Source: Batillaria attramentaria
Taxonomy: Eukaryota > Mollusca > Gastropoda > Batillariidae
Assembly: GCA_018292915.2 (NCBI GenBank)
Contig: JACVVK020000390.1
Location: forward strand, 144,501 to 208,500
Length of the DNA stretch: 64,000 nucleotides
Reading direction: 5' to 3'
Below are positions 12,236 through 24,965 of the stretch, piece after piece (the first letter of the stretch is position 1; every line of letters begins with the position of its first letter). The notes under the pieces are model-generated. The model saw only the letters and a program-made list of their open reading frames with translations, was not told the DNA's origin and searched no databases. The translations under genes were made by a program, and so were the position numbers.

Positions 12236-13354
12236 GCTTTGGCGCAATAGAACGATTCTCACGCGCGTGCCAGACGGTGTCCGTCTAGAGGCAATCCAGG
12301 GAGATAATAATGAATGAATAGACTTGTCTCCCTTCCACAATGACTGTCTAAACGGTGGTCCAGACCTTGTCGCCGACACCATTTTGCTCTCATCCACTGT
12401 CTAGATCTTTTCACAAGGGAGAGAACGCCAGAGAGGGGCTATAACCGAGATTACTCCCCCACAAAAGGCTGGTGACTGCTGAAAAACCGACCATGTGTCT
12501 CAAAACGATGACACTAAAAGTGCCCCCGAAGCATGCGTAATTCCCAGTAGATCTTCTGCAGGACCCGACTCCCGAGGAAAATAACCACGCGACACAAGAA
12601 AAGCAGCTCAGAGGTTTTACACCGCTTTGACAGTCTTGCATCAGACACATGGAAGATTGCGTGTACAAAAATTCCCTCCCAGTCGTAAAAGGTTGTGGTT
12701 GGGGAATGAGATTTGAATCGTGAGGCCGTTTACAGGCTTGCAGCCATTGTTATCAACAGGAAGGGGCTGAAATTAAATGTCTTCCACGGTAAAGGAAGTT
12801 TTACCTCCTATTTTATTTTTACCGCAGCCAGACTAGGAGGGATTTTCTTCTCCTCTCACAAATGAAGACTTGGGAGGGCGGAGCTGAGAAATTGCCTGGG
12901 ACAGAGATGTAAATGTTTCTCTTTGTCCTGCGTGTAAGAGTTTACCCTTCTTGCAAGCTCTGTGGGCGGGGGTGTGGCGACATTCCGTTCCAGGCGGGCG
13001 ATCAAGCGTTACAGAGGGGACAGTCACCGTCATGTGTCAACCTGGACGAGCGGTGCCCGAGGGCTGGCGGTAGTTGGGTTGTGATCATGGATCGTGATGG
13101 CCGCTAGCTGTAAAAACAAACCCGAGCTAGTGTTTGCCTTGGCCTGGGATGTGGTTTTCACGCTTCTGTGATTTTCTTCCCCAGGAAAGATACTGTGTTT
13201 GTGGGACAAGATTAAAGTTGTTACTGTGGCTGATTGCCTGAAAGTTAATACAATCATGATCGTAGTTCTCCTGTTCAGTACCACGAAGGGAATTAGTAGT
13301 ACTAGTAGTAATGGTAGGTAAATTATCATCCTCTCCTCCTCCTCCTACTACTAC

Positions 13355-13443
13355 TGTGCTGGCTTTTTCATCGTTGCCCCGTCTTTGATATCACCCATCT
13401 GTGGTGGAAAAGGACGTTAAATTCCCCAAATACTCACCCACCC
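13355..13443 (+). mobile_element. Family A SINE 3' fragment
   Basis: Only the body and tail remain: TGTGCTGGCTTTTTCATCG, GTCTTTGATATCACCC, GTGGTGGAAAAGGACGTTAA and a CACCCACC tail. It is embedded between CTC and CTA trinucleotide tracts. Confidence 0.8.
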
Positions 13444-14819
13444 TCCTCCTCCTCCTCCTCCTACTACTGCTGCTGCTGCTGCTGCAGCTCCTGCTACACG
13501 TTTATCACTTTAGAGAATGTTTTTACAGAGTTATCACCGCTATTGATACGATTGATACATGTATGTATACATGTGTAAATATGCACCACATAAAGACATA
13601 GACACAGCAGCTGATCATACACGGTTTTTTCCCATTATGCTATGTGGAATCATGCGATTTATCCTTATGTACAGCTGTTACATCAGAGCATTTGATTTTC
13701 TCGCCGCTATATTGGTATGTTAGGAAAAGCAGTTTAGCTGGGACGCCGTTCTAGTCACTGCAGCCGTGCTAGGTTCTCGACAATTGACACAACTGACGTG
13801 CGTCTGTTCGCCTGTGTTACAGGTTTTAATATTGACAGTTTTCTGTGTGCTCTCTGGTTTTTTTAACATCGCATTTAAACCTCTGTTATCTTTCTGGAAA
13901 CTGGGAAGAGACGATGCGTTTGACAGAGGGCAAGATAGAAGCAAGATAATTCCGGGCCCACACTAATCAGACGCTCACGGGCCACAACTTTTACGGCGCA
14001 GTCCGATAACCTCCCTTTGCATTCATGGCCGCCACCGGTAGCGCCATCAGCAAAGGGAGACAACAGTGTAAATTTAAATGGGAAGCTATTACCGCAAGTT
14101 TTATTGCCCACAGCAGGATTACTCTAATCGCTGGTTGACTACCGGCTTACGAGCGGAGCTACCCGGGTTTCTCTGAGCCCAGGTTGTCGTAAAACTTTCC
14201 CCACCCCTGTCAAACTTTGATTTCAGTGCTTTCTACGCGAGAGACCGCATCTGCCGGAAACCGTTCTGTGAGCTGAGTATTGAACTCTGAGAGCTAAAGA
14301 TTGCCTTTGAACGCAGTGTATACACCACGCGGGGTGGGGGGGGGGGGGCAGTCAAGGACGGAAGGGAGTTTTTCCTGTGCTACTTTGGACTCACCGCGAT
14401 GAGTCACCCCACTGATATGCCCTGGTCCGTTTATACCTGTCGGAACGAACGTTCAAATTGGCCTTGCGCGATGCCGGTAGAAACTGATGCACTTGAAAGC
14501 GTTTCCCTCCGTCTTTCATCTCGGCCACGCTTCAGCTGTCGCGAGCGTCTTTTATGTGAAAATAAATGATGAAGCATGTTGATATGATTTCTCGTTGCAA
14601 TATTCGCTTTTGGGTGGGCGTGCGAAACTGCAAGTCTGACTTAAAGAGCAAAGAGAGCGAGAAATTTCGGAATGTTTAAGATTTTGTAGATAGTGCAGTC
14701 TTTAATAACAAGTAGTATGATGGCAATTAACTGTAACGTTTGAAAGCACCGTTAAATGCTTTGAAGCATTTTGTGCAACTTACAGCGACAATAAGTTTTT
14801 TATCTGTTAGGAAAACACA

Positions 14820-14985
14820 TACGATAGCCGAATGGTGGAGCGTTGGACTCTCAGTGCTTCGGTCGTAAGTTCGAATCCCCGCTGGTGCCCAATACTTGTG
14901 CTGGCTTTGTTCTCGTTGCCCCGTCTTTGATATCACCCTGACGTGATTGAAAAGGACAATAAATTCCCGAACCACCCACCCACCC
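14820..14985 (+). mobile_element. tRNA-derived SINE, family A, near full length
   Basis: It has the same head (ATAGCCGAATGGTGGAGCG, B box GTTCGAATCCC) and the same GTCTTTGATATCACCC body as the copy at 10048, with a CACCCACCCACCC tail. It lies about 340 bp upstream of the small Eph exon. Confidence 0.85.
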
Positions 14986-15019
14986 GTTTCACGGAGCTGA
15001 AATGTTCACTTTTGCTATC

Positions 15020-15135
15020 GGGGAATCGTTGTGGCTCAACCGGTTTGAGCGTTTTGGACTCGAAGTCATTCGGGTCCCGCGTTCGAATCTCTGCAGGCCG
15101 GTAATTTGTACAGGCCCTTTTTTTTTTTCAATGCC
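15020..15135 (+). mobile_element. Different tRNA-like SINE head
   Basis: GTGGCTCAACCGGTTTGAGCG resembles an A-box region and CGCGTTCGAATCTC a B box. The downstream text (GGTAATTTGTACAGGCCC, then a T tract) only loosely resembles the family A body, so this is a diverged copy or a separate family. It sits about 190 bp upstream of the small Eph exon. Confidence 0.6.
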
Positions 15136-15324
15136 TACGTCTATGAAATCGCAGTCGCGCAGGAAGGGTAAAGCCTGGAAACACTGTGTGCACCCCCTCC
15201 ACTCTCGCTGTTTGATAAATCAAGAACCAGTTGGCGCTTGGTTAAATACAGTATGCATTTTGTTTGTTTTACACGAAGAATATGACAGTTGGAACTTAAG
15301 CTGTTCTTGCTTCTTTTGTTGCAG

Positions 15325-15419
15325 TTGTACTATTGGATACCACGAACAAACTAAGACTAGGATGGACAACGTTCACATCACCAACAGATTCAGAATCCGG
15401 AGAACCTGGGAATACAGGG
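15325..15419 (+). CDS. Eph: Eph receptor small exon (start of ligand-binding domain; equivalent of vertebrate exon 2)
   Basis: Seen: a pyrimidine-rich acceptor ending in TTGTTGCAG at 15324, a 95-nt open stretch, then a consensus donor GTAAGT at 15420. Two leading bases complete a split codon (phase 1 start). 31 codons follow in the frame starting at 15327 and end on a codon boundary (phase 0). The peptide opens V-LLDTT-NKLRLGWTT and ends in a Ser/Pro/Gly-rich tail, SESGEPGNTG. Known: Eph receptors begin the mature ligand-binding domain with an LLD(T/S)...(L)GW(T/x) motif on a short exon of about 65 nt with phases 1 and 0. This exon is some 10 codons longer, in the loop before the next exon's Trp. 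It joins in phase with the exon at 62238. Third codon positions are A/T rich (10 of 31 are G/C), unlike the next exon. The full Eph is a membrane receptor tyrosine kinase for ephrins. The preceding signal-peptide exon was not found. Confidence 0.9.
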
Positions 15420-15500
15420 GTAAGTCAGCCAGTCCGTGTGGTCTGCATCTGTATGTCTGTGTAGTCTGTATACTGTTCTGTCTGTATGTCTGAATCATTT

Positions 15501-15527
15501 TCTCTCTCTCTCTCACTCACTCACTCA

Positions 15528-15602
<75 letters not shown>
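15501..15602. repeat. CT, CTCA and CA compound array
   Basis: CT units, then four or five CTCA units, then a long CA array. It begins about 80 bp downstream of the small Eph exon donor. Confidence 0.98.
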
Positions 15603-15605
<3 letters not shown>

Positions 15606-17615
15606 CCACCCGTGGGAGGTATTTTCCAGGTCTGTTTGCTGGCCTCTCGCGCAAGGTTACGTACGTAGACCGCGTGCTGGAAAGTAGCAGCGCGATATGT
15701 GATCAATTTGTCGACATCCTCTACAACAAAGAGCAGGATGCTTTAAACCTTGCGAGGAATCAGCCTTGCTGAGTTGTTCAAGCAGCCCCCCCCCCCCTCT
15801 CTCGCTCTCTCTCTCTCTCTCGGGCTCTGCTTGTCCTTACGTTCCAGAGAAGCCTCACTCCCCACTCTCTGGTGTTCATGCCCAGTCTGAGTTGCTTTCT
15901 CTTGCTTCTCTGTGGACCCCTCTCCCCCTTCTCCTCTTCTAACCCCCTCCCCCTCCCCGCTGTCCTGCCTCTTGATCCCAACGTCTTTTCGTCTTTGCCA
16001 TTTGGCCTTCGAGTTTCTTCTCCAGTGTCTTTTGTCTTCTTGTCAATCGTCTGTATTGTGTAGTTTCTTTTTATCTGGATTCACAGAAAAACAAAAGAGA
16101 AGAGAAAGGAAGTTTGATTACAGACGCAGGGGCGCACAAAACAGCAGTGGTGAAAAAAAAAATAGGAGAAAAAAAACTTGACGCTTACGTGCTGATCTTT
16201 TCAAATCCGTCACATTCCAAATTTCAGTTACGACATAATCATTGTTGTCGGAATTCGCCAGTGTTCTGTATCGTTACTTATTGAGCTATTTGTATTTTAT
16301 TTTGAAAGGAAGGTTTGAGTCTGAGTTCGACATAGTGGTGATATTATTTTAGGGGGTCGTCATGAGAGAGCGACACCGGACAGAATTCTCGACAGACCGA
16401 GGGGACAGGGGATTTGTTTTGACAGGGTGGAGACAACGCATGCGCGCCTCTCTCTCTCTCCTCTCTCTCTCTCTCTCCATGCCTGGTCGGGTCGTGCAAA
16501 ACACTCCGCTAGAATTACCCCGCATTCTGTGTGACAGGTCTTTGTCATGGTCACATCCAGAAGCTCTGCGACTCTTGCACAACCATTTGTACTCAGCCCC
16601 CCAAGCCCTCTTACCCCCTCACCCCATTCCCCCCCTCCCCCCACACACTCCCTCTCCATCTGCATCCCGGTCGACTCAGGCCTGTTTTTAGCCTCATCTT
16701 CCCTTCATCTCCGCAGGGAAAAATCGATATAAGGTTCACAGTTTCAGAGACAAAATTGACATGCAGATTATCTCCATTGTCAGCAGTTTGATGTGATGAC
16801 AGCGGCTGCCTCATTTCGTTTCGATCCGATTCTGTTAGTTTTTAAACCCAACTGTCAAATTTCAAGTTTCCTTTAAAGTCTGCGCCTTTCACCGTTTTCA
16901 CAACTGTCCGATTTCAGCCAGAATTCCAAGTTTTAAATTGTCGTAGAATTATTTTGTATTTTTTCCCCGAAAATTACTTTTTTATCTGTTCCAAGTAAAC
17001 CTTTCCTAAATTTTGATACCGTTAACCCCCGTAAACAACCAACCAACCCATCCAAAATTCAGATTGAAAAAAATGAGTTTGCAATGTATTATTTTGATAC
17101 AGTTAATATCAGAAAAAAAGTCCAGAGTCAGAGCTGATTACGTTGTACCAGTGTTCCTATTGACAAAGGAATTAGTTTAGTGCAAAGTTAATGCGGGTTT
17201 TGTTTTCCAAGTGAGAAACGTTTATGGCATCTCAGTGTTAATCAACGGAAGACTTGATAAAGTGAATTTGCATACTAAATTTTCTGTAATGGCTTTGCTA
17301 TTCAAAGGACGGCAGTGAACAAGCTAGACAGATTATGTGATATTGTAGATAAAATGTAAATGTAATATGGTACATAGTGGTTTATGGTAGCACGGATCAT
17401 ACCGGATGTCAATTTTTCCAAAGTAGATGCCCAGTTCTAGCGCTTCTCCCCTAACAGACTTTTTTTTTTTTACCGTGAAGGCTAGGAGTATCCCCCAGTG
17501 TAACCATGCATAATGTGCCCAACATTTCAGTATCGACTTGAAAAAAAAAAGTTGAACCATTCATTTTTAGTATTTTGTAATGGACTGCGTCGTGTTGATC
17601 TCTCTCTCTCTCTCG

Positions 17616-17646
<31 letters not shown>

Positions 17647-17879
17647 GTCTTCGTCTCATTCATGCATGCCAGATCAGAAGGAAACTTCGCTCCATTGATC
17701 ATGCTAATGGAATCGCGTCTTGGGCTCACTAGACTTGTGTACACGTACTTTTACACTCTCTTTCCCGTAATGGTCCTGTAGTAACGCAGTATGCACCAGC
17801 TGTGCCATAAGTTGCGGAACGCGCGGATACTGATTTGACTGAATTTGTACACAGTTTCTATTTTATTTATTTAGTTCGT

Positions 17880-18010
17880 GTTGTTGTTGTTTGTTGTTGT
17901 CGTTTTTGTTTGTTTGCTTGTTGTTGTTTTGTTTGTTTGTTTGTTGTTGTTTTTTTTGTTGTTTTTTTTTTGTTTTGTTTTTTTTTGTTTTTGTTTTTTT
18001 TTTTGTTTAT
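17880..18010. repeat. Low-complexity GTTTT/GTT tract
   Basis: T-rich tract of GTT, GTTT and GTTTT units. Similar tracts occur at 23957-24016, 45740-45890 and 54628-54685. Confidence 0.9.
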
Positions 18011-19380
18011 TATTTTTGGGGGGTAGCCATCGAAGGAAATACTTTACAAAAATATTCATTATCATGATTATTTCTTCCGTCTCACAAAACATCACCGAAA
18101 CAAAACGAAAATGAAAAGTAAAATTCTTACATGCTTCTAATGTTCATTGATGTGGAATTGGGAACGTGGAACACTGATACATTTTGGTTCATTTGACGGT
18201 TACTACACGGCTCTCTGGTTTCAGGGGGGAATCTGTATCATGTATCCCGTTCTGTAATCAGTCATTAATGCGACAATCACACCATGCAATTTCAGTTCGA
18301 TTATCGAGTCCATAAATCCATCATCTGTCACAAATTATCCTGGTCCTAGACACTGGCGTGAGAGGAAAAAGATGTGCAATTTGCTGTTTGAATCCAAAAT
18401 GTATCACTCGTTTTTTTTCGCCCTCCATTACGCGTGAAAAGAAAGAAGAGAAAGAACACGGCCGGAATGTACGTTAGCGGACACTTCAAAAACAAGTTTT
18501 ACAGCCGTGCATCAGTTTGAGCTATTAATTTTTTGAGGAGAAAAAGTTTTGAAAGACCAATCGTGGAGGGGGGGGGGGGGGGTATGAGAAAAAATTCCAC
18601 GAAAACAAAATTTAATGCTTTATAGCTTTTCATAAGTATGCAGAAAAGATCCCAGGAAAGTGCTGCTATAAGTATTGTGTAACTGCTGTGTTACTGTGTA
18701 ACTGCTGACAAGCGTAAAACACTAGGCAGAATTTGCTGACAAGACAACCACCTTTTTTGTTTGTTTTTTTGTTTGTTTGTTTGTTTGTTTTTGTTTTTTT
18801 TTTAAATGCCGCAGGTCCTGTTCATCAATATCAATAAAATTTCCTTCTCGTCCTCTTTTTCTGCCACGCCAGCGGGTCAATGATCTCCGTCTAATGCTCC
18901 GCGTGTTGTCCAGAACTTGCGACAAGAAATTTCCCTCCAGAAAGAAAGCCCGATCAACTGACGTTTTCTCGCACGCAAAACAAAGAAAAGTTTAAGCCGG
19001 CTTTCTTAAATGGCAAAACTGGATTTGAGGTTCCATTTAGAACTGCGAGCCTGAGAGAGTTTGGATGCCCTGGTCTAGGAAGTGGATTTGAAAGAAACGG
19101 GTTTTTCTTCGGGAGCAATGGCCGATTTCACCCGAGGCTTGGGCGTGGGATAAGCTGATTGGGAAAGATTCAAAGAAGGGAAAGCGTCTTAAACTTCACC
19201 TCGTCTGTTCAGTTGTGCTGACGGATGCAAAATTGTGTTTACTGTAAACGGTTATAGTTTCTGTTCGCACCGCAGTGAGGCGAGTTTTGATTGCAATGAA
19301 TGCTGGAATTCTGAGGATAAATGAAACAACTGTATTGGCAGAGAGATTGTGGGGGCAGCCGGTTCACGGGAACAAGAGAT

Positions 19381-19413
19381 GTGCGTGCGTGTGTGTGTGT
19401 GGTGTGGTGGTGT

Positions 19414-19448
<35 letters not shown>
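19381..19448. repeat. Interrupted TG array
   Basis: TG array with GGTGTGG interruptions. Confidence 0.95.
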
Positions 19449-19452
<4 letters not shown>

Positions 19453-21781
19453 GTTTTTGCCCTGGTCTGTTTTAAACAGGATTTAAAAAAAAAAACAAAA
19501 AAAAAACGAAACCACTGTTCAGATCTTTACCATAATAGAATTGAATTCCACAGACGGACAAATATTTAAAAAAAAAAAAAAAAAAACAACAAAAAAAACA
19601 AAAAAAAACACAAGCACACTTTTTCTCCGGCTGAACCAACTCGGGTTCCTCGGTTTTTGTATCAAGCCAACGACATCCAGCAAGAAGGTACTTCTCGTGT
19701 ATTTTACCAGGACAAGCAATAAAGCCTCCAGCCCAGTGCAATAAATATTGAACACCTCACAGGATCAGATTTCAAGTGCACGCTCAGGCTCTCGGGCTTA
19801 AAGAGACTTTGGCGAGTTTAGCAGCAGGGCGCATGCGCGCACTGCCTTCACAGCCAGGAAAGGTTACCCTGACAACTGATCCAGTTTGCCGATGAAGGAA
19901 GAGAACCGCAGAACGATGATAGATATGATGATAATGTGTTCTCTGCAAGTCCTGGGCGAGATAATGTGTTGTCGGCAAGTCCGAGCTGCACGTGCGAATG
20001 TACGCCGTGATAAGACCGGACAGATAATGGCGGTAACGGTCAGTTGTGGGTATAACCGCCTCTTCCAGCCGTCTGCTGATCAGTGATAAAGAACCGATAT
20101 TTCAGGTCCAGGTGAAAGATGCTTTCCGCCCCGAATGTCTAGACACAGGGGCTGTTAGGAGTCGTCTTTAGGGCAAACTATGCATTTATTTTCTCGTTTT
20201 TTGACATGGGTCGTGAGTGCAGTAAGAGCGCCGCCATCGGAACTGTGGATCTCTGCATTAATATGGCTTCCATTTCCTTCAGGAAGAAAATGGGGGCGTG
20301 CAAAAAAATGTGGGGTCTCGGAGATACATATATATTGATTTTGCAGTATTGTAGTTATCTGGATATGGCTGGTGCTTTGTCACAATTTTTGTGTCTGAAC
20401 CTTATGGTCAGACTCAGAGGCATTGCTTATGTATGCTTCGGGATCATGTAATCTTTTCCACTGTGGGACTGTACCATGTTACAACTTTTTGGGAACTGAA
20501 AAAGGCTTTTGACTCGCTCTGTGCTGATAGCTTTTCCCAATTGCTTCCCTTCGACTGGTAGAAACCCGTTTTGCTAGTGTTGTATTTAGTTTTATGAGTG
20601 TATGACTGAGAATAAACATAGAAAAGCTGGCGATCCCCAGAATCGGACCTCTGCAGCCAAGCACTGTTAACATGAGGGTCTTGAATGGGGATCTTAGCAC
20701 AGAGAGAGTGAATCATTGCCTCTGTAGTTGCGATGATTTCGGGCAAGGAAGATAGATCAAGGGCTTTTAAAGGCCTGATTTCGTCAGTATTAGCAGTCGC
20801 AAGTTTATGAAACAGTAGTCGCAGTGACCAAAATAGAGCGTGATTTCATTCACATACAGAGTTTGAGCTTTGAACGTGAAATTTTTACCTCCACGTACTG
20901 TCAGTTAGTTTGCATCAGGTTGCTGTAACTTTTGTTTAGTCTGACTGTGAGTAAGGATGCCGTCATTTTTTTGACCGAGTCGTCCCAAGCCTTTTGTTCT
21001 GTGCTCTATGCAAGTCGTCGGGTGAACGAGATTAGTCAATCCGGTTCCAACCATGGTTCCAACCACGCCTGTTTTTTACCTTTGTTACGCGAGAGTCTCA
21101 CAATGGAAAGGCAACTCCCAGAGTTTTCCAGCTCTCGCTAACGCATTGTCCATTCTGTCTTTTGTCCAAACAGTATCACGTTTCTCTGGGCTTTGAAAAT
21201 ATTTACCCGAGCTCTCGCGGGTTCCAGATTACGAGTGCTCTCAAAGCGGTTAGATGATTGGATGAAAACGCCGCCATGTTTTTCTTGCCATTTGAGTTGG
21301 ACGTAACGGGAAATGGCGACCCCTCGGCGTCCCCATTGGTATTATTTGCGCGCGAAAGAAAATATTTCAGTTCCTAGTTTTTAGCAGTGGGTATGATTTG
21401 AGTGATGTTCGAATTTGAGCCGGTGTCAAATGTTGGTTTTGCTAAGTGCGTTTCTGGTGAGTTCTGATCGACAGATAAGTGGGTATTGATGTGGGGTAGA
21501 GTGTCCCAGAGAACAAACCCCACGGATAAATGTCGAGTTCTGGTCCCCCCCCCCCCAACTCTCCCCTCTCCCCTCCCCCCTCTCCCAACTCGGCTACCGT
21601 CCGATTGAGAAAGTAAAGTGTGTGGCTAGTGTGTGTACCGAGTTTCGAAAAGTGAACGGAGAGCTTTTTGCACATAAGTGACATTTGAATTGTCGGATGG
21701 TTCATGATGTTTGCCTTGGCATCGGTCGGTTTGGGAGGCGTGATGTCTTCAAAGGAAAGCGGGTTTGATTTTTGTAGTGCT

Positions 21782-21783
<2 letters not shown>

Positions 21784-21852
<69 letters not shown>

Positions 21853-21968
21853 TTTGTTTGTTGTTTGGGGGGGGGGGGGGGGTTGCGTGCTTTTACGCAC
21901 TTTTTTTAAAACACACTTTGAGTCTCTCTCTTTCTCTCTCTCTGTGTTCAACGGCAAATGGAAACACA

Positions 21969-22067
<99 letters not shown>
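21784..22067. repeat. Two TG arrays, a G tract and a GA array
   Basis: TG 21784-21849, G tract 21867-21882, CT-rich 21921-21944, TG 21970-22043, GA 22043-22067. Confidence 0.97.
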
Positions 22068-22280
22068 CCTATGTTTGTGTGTCTGTGTGTGCGTGTGTCT
22101 GTGTGTCTGTCTGTGTGCACGGCAGTAGAAGAATTAAGAGATCAATCGATTCCTCCTTTCCTTGACAAAAGGGATTTAGGGCTCCCGTGCATTGATCCTG
22201 AACACAGTGTCTTCAAAGGACCTTTCGGCTCAATCCCCGGCCCATTTTCTTGCACTAGTCTCTTGACTGGACAAATTCAT

Positions 22281-22331
22281 CCCTTTGCAATGTCAATACA
22301 ATGGACAGTTGCATCTCTCACATCGATTGGG

Positions 22332-22420
<89 letters not shown>
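22281..22420 (-). repeat. Relative of the 39.5-kb repeat with CT and CA arrays
   Basis: The reverse complement reads ATCGATGTGAGAGATGCAAC, then TGTCCATTGTATTGACATTG, matching the 39551 unit. On the + strand it is followed by a CT array (22332-22344) and a CA array (22345-22420). Confidence 0.85.
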
Positions 22421-22422
<2 letters not shown>

Positions 22423-23585
22423 ACCTGCTACATACACTTTCCTTCCTACCTTTCCAGAAGGTCAGAACATGGGCAAAAGGTGGTTCCTTAGCAGGGTTAG
22501 AATCTTCCTCTTCTAGACACAAACACACACACACACACACTCTATCTCTCTCTGAGAGCAAGACGCCTCACGCGACAGCGAATGAGTAATGTGTAGTGGT
22601 TGCTTCGTGACTTCAGACACTACCATTTCATTAGCAAAAAAGTCAGTAGCTGCATAAAACCGGCAAAGCTACCTGAAATCTTCGATCCGGCGACATAAAG
22701 CCAGCAACACGTGGTTTTACTCGGCCCAAGTTGACAAAGAAATGGGGAAAGAAAAGGTCTCATTACATTTCACGAGAGAGAGAGAGAGAGAGAGAGAGCC
22801 AAACACGGTGGGAGACCAGCAAGAAAGGGTAGAAACTGGTTTCACATTTTTCATCCTCGTGTTACTGAAATAACATTATACATGCAATTAGGTTCCGGCC
22901 CAGGCTTGCTCATGTATTTTGCACAGAGAATTCAGACTTGAACTTTTACTGGAGATTTCTACATCAAAATCCCCCCCCCCCCTCCCCCGAGTTTCGAGAT
23001 AGACAGGTGGATGATTTCACATTTATGAGCGCAAAGGCAAGAAACATTACGTATAGAAGGGCAAAACTAAAAGAGCAGACAAAGGAGGAAATGACCTAGA
23101 TTTGGTCTAGGTTCAAATGATCGCTAAAATCGAATTTGTGAGTGTAAAGGAGGGGTTGGGAGAGGATGGTGAAAAAGGAAGGAAAAGAGAAGGGATAACA
23201 AGAGAGTGGGGGGAGGTGGGGGGGGGGACTAGTCACTGCCACGCCATTACCAAAGGACTAACGCCCACTTCATCTATACTTCCTTGGGGTGGGGTGGGGG
23301 GGGGGCAGTCACTGTCATTAAGCCTTCATTACTTAAAGACTAAAACCCGCTTTGCTATTTCAACCATACTTAATGGGCCTTCCTGCCCCCCCCCCCCCCT
23401 ACTCCCCACCCCAACCCTACCTCCTCCCCCATAACACCGGACAAAGAACCCCCTCCCCCCCCCCCCCCTTTTAGCTAAAGAAGAGGGGGAAAAAAATCAA
23501 TTGGAGAATGAAAATGGTTATCAAAACAGGACACGACAGACCTCCTCCACATGAACTTGGAAAGCATTTGGATCGAAGCAGAGAA

Positions 23586-23589
<4 letters not shown>

Positions 23590-23659
<70 letters not shown>
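23590..23659. repeat. CA microsatellite
   Basis: Uninterrupted CA array preceded by C tracts at 23385-23399 and 23455-23468. Confidence 0.98.
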
Positions 23660-23660
<1 letters not shown>

Positions 23661-24614
23661 CGCACTCAGTCACTGATCCATACAGACACACGGACTCCAT
23701 CTTTGCTCTGCCAGAATTAAAGATAATTCCCCGATAATTTTGCCCTGGGGCACAAAGCATGCCACGTCCCGTCCGGGGACCATTGTCAAAGGCAGTGCCC
23801 GTGTTTAACTCAACCATTTTGCGTTGAGGAAGGTTACATTTCATTGCGCGCGGTTCACTGCAGGGACTTAGAGCTGTTGAGGGTAGGGAGGAGAGAAAGG
23901 TTGTTCACAGTAGCGCGGAATGGATGACCAAGTGGGTGGGTGGTGGGAGGGAGTTTTTTTTTTGTTTTTTGTTTTTTGTTGTTTTTTTTTTTGGTTTTTT
24001 TTTTTTTTTTTTTTTGGGGGGGGGGGGGGGGGTCTTTATTATCACCGAAAATGCGGTCATGTTTTTCCTACTTGAAAAAAAAGAGAACTTTCAACCGTTA
24101 TATGGCAGCTTGTAGGCGCGTTTTGCCTGTTTTTGTGTGTTGTTAGAACTTAACTGTCAGCCGACGCGTTATTTGTAGGATAGTTTATAATCGCCCTTGG
24201 AACCGAGCTCAGCGTATTTTGTGGTACTCTAGATCTGAAACACCAGTCTTTACCAAACAGACTAAGAAAGCCTTTAGTATTGATATTTTGTTCATGGAGT
24301 ACCATCAGCTTTCCCAACAGCCTCGACTATCACCCAACTGAACTGTGACTGCCAGCTGCACCGTAGAGCATCGAAAACAACGTTTCTCTTGTGATGCCCT
24401 TAACAAAAAGTGCCGTCTCTTGTCGTGATGGAGAAGTGAGCTAGAACACAGAGAGAGCGCCGTCTAGCGGTGAGACACGCCGGCGGAACGTGAAATAAGG
24501 GGGAATGAGTGGAAAATGACAGGCCTGGGCTCAGTTCGGCCCGGCTCTGAACAACGCTAGGTGATAATTTTCTGCTACACCACCGCTCACAGCTCAATAG
24601 AGCAAGAGACCGTG

Positions 24615-24621
24615 GCGCGCG

Positions 24622-24688
<67 letters not shown>
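24615..24688. repeat. GC array followed by CA array
   Basis: About eight GC units run directly into a long CA array, all alternating purine-pyrimidine. Confidence 0.97.
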
Positions 24689-24694
<6 letters not shown>

Positions 24695-24875
24695 AATATG
24701 GTATTTTACTTCTTAAATTTTTAACGGCAATTAATTTCCCGTCTTTTTCCGTAATTTGCCGAGACACAGAGAGAGAGAGAGAGAGAGATTGAACAAACAA
24801 ACGGACTCGATCTATTATTCAAACGGAAGTCATTTAACAAAAACACTTTTTAAATACCAAATTTCAGTCAACCGC

Positions 24876-24878
<3 letters not shown>

Positions 24879-24965
<87 letters not shown>
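24879..24965. repeat. TG array followed by GA array
   Basis: One T insertion interrupts the TG array at 24910. GA units follow directly. Confidence 0.97.

Larger units (their letters stand above)
1..15324 (+). other. Presumed Eph intron 1 or upstream sequence
   Basis: This stretch precedes the first recognised Eph exon. It ends in a good splice acceptor, so its 3' part must be intron. I looked for an ATG followed by a hydrophobic leader and a phase-1 donor and found none that fits, so exon 1 probably lies upstream of the window. The stretch holds microsatellites, SINE fragments, one MITE, a 124-bp tandem repeat, and otherwise unremarkable single-copy DNA. Nothing identifiable was seen in roughly 2100-3900, 4900-6800, 10220-11480 and 12240-13350. 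Confidence 0.6.

Noticed and set aside
15002..15493. 163-aa ORF covering the small Eph exon
   Set aside because: It is in a different frame from LLDTT...LGWT, runs through a tRNA-like SINE and crosses both splice sites.
20600..20760. tRNA-like SINE on the minus strand (GGTCCGATTCTGGGGATCG)
   Set aside because: Only a weak B-box-like match with no convincing A box and no second copy.
21765..22589. 274-aa ORF, the longest in the window
   Set aside because: It consists of two TG arrays, a GA array and a CA array read through. Its non-repeat part shows no domain.
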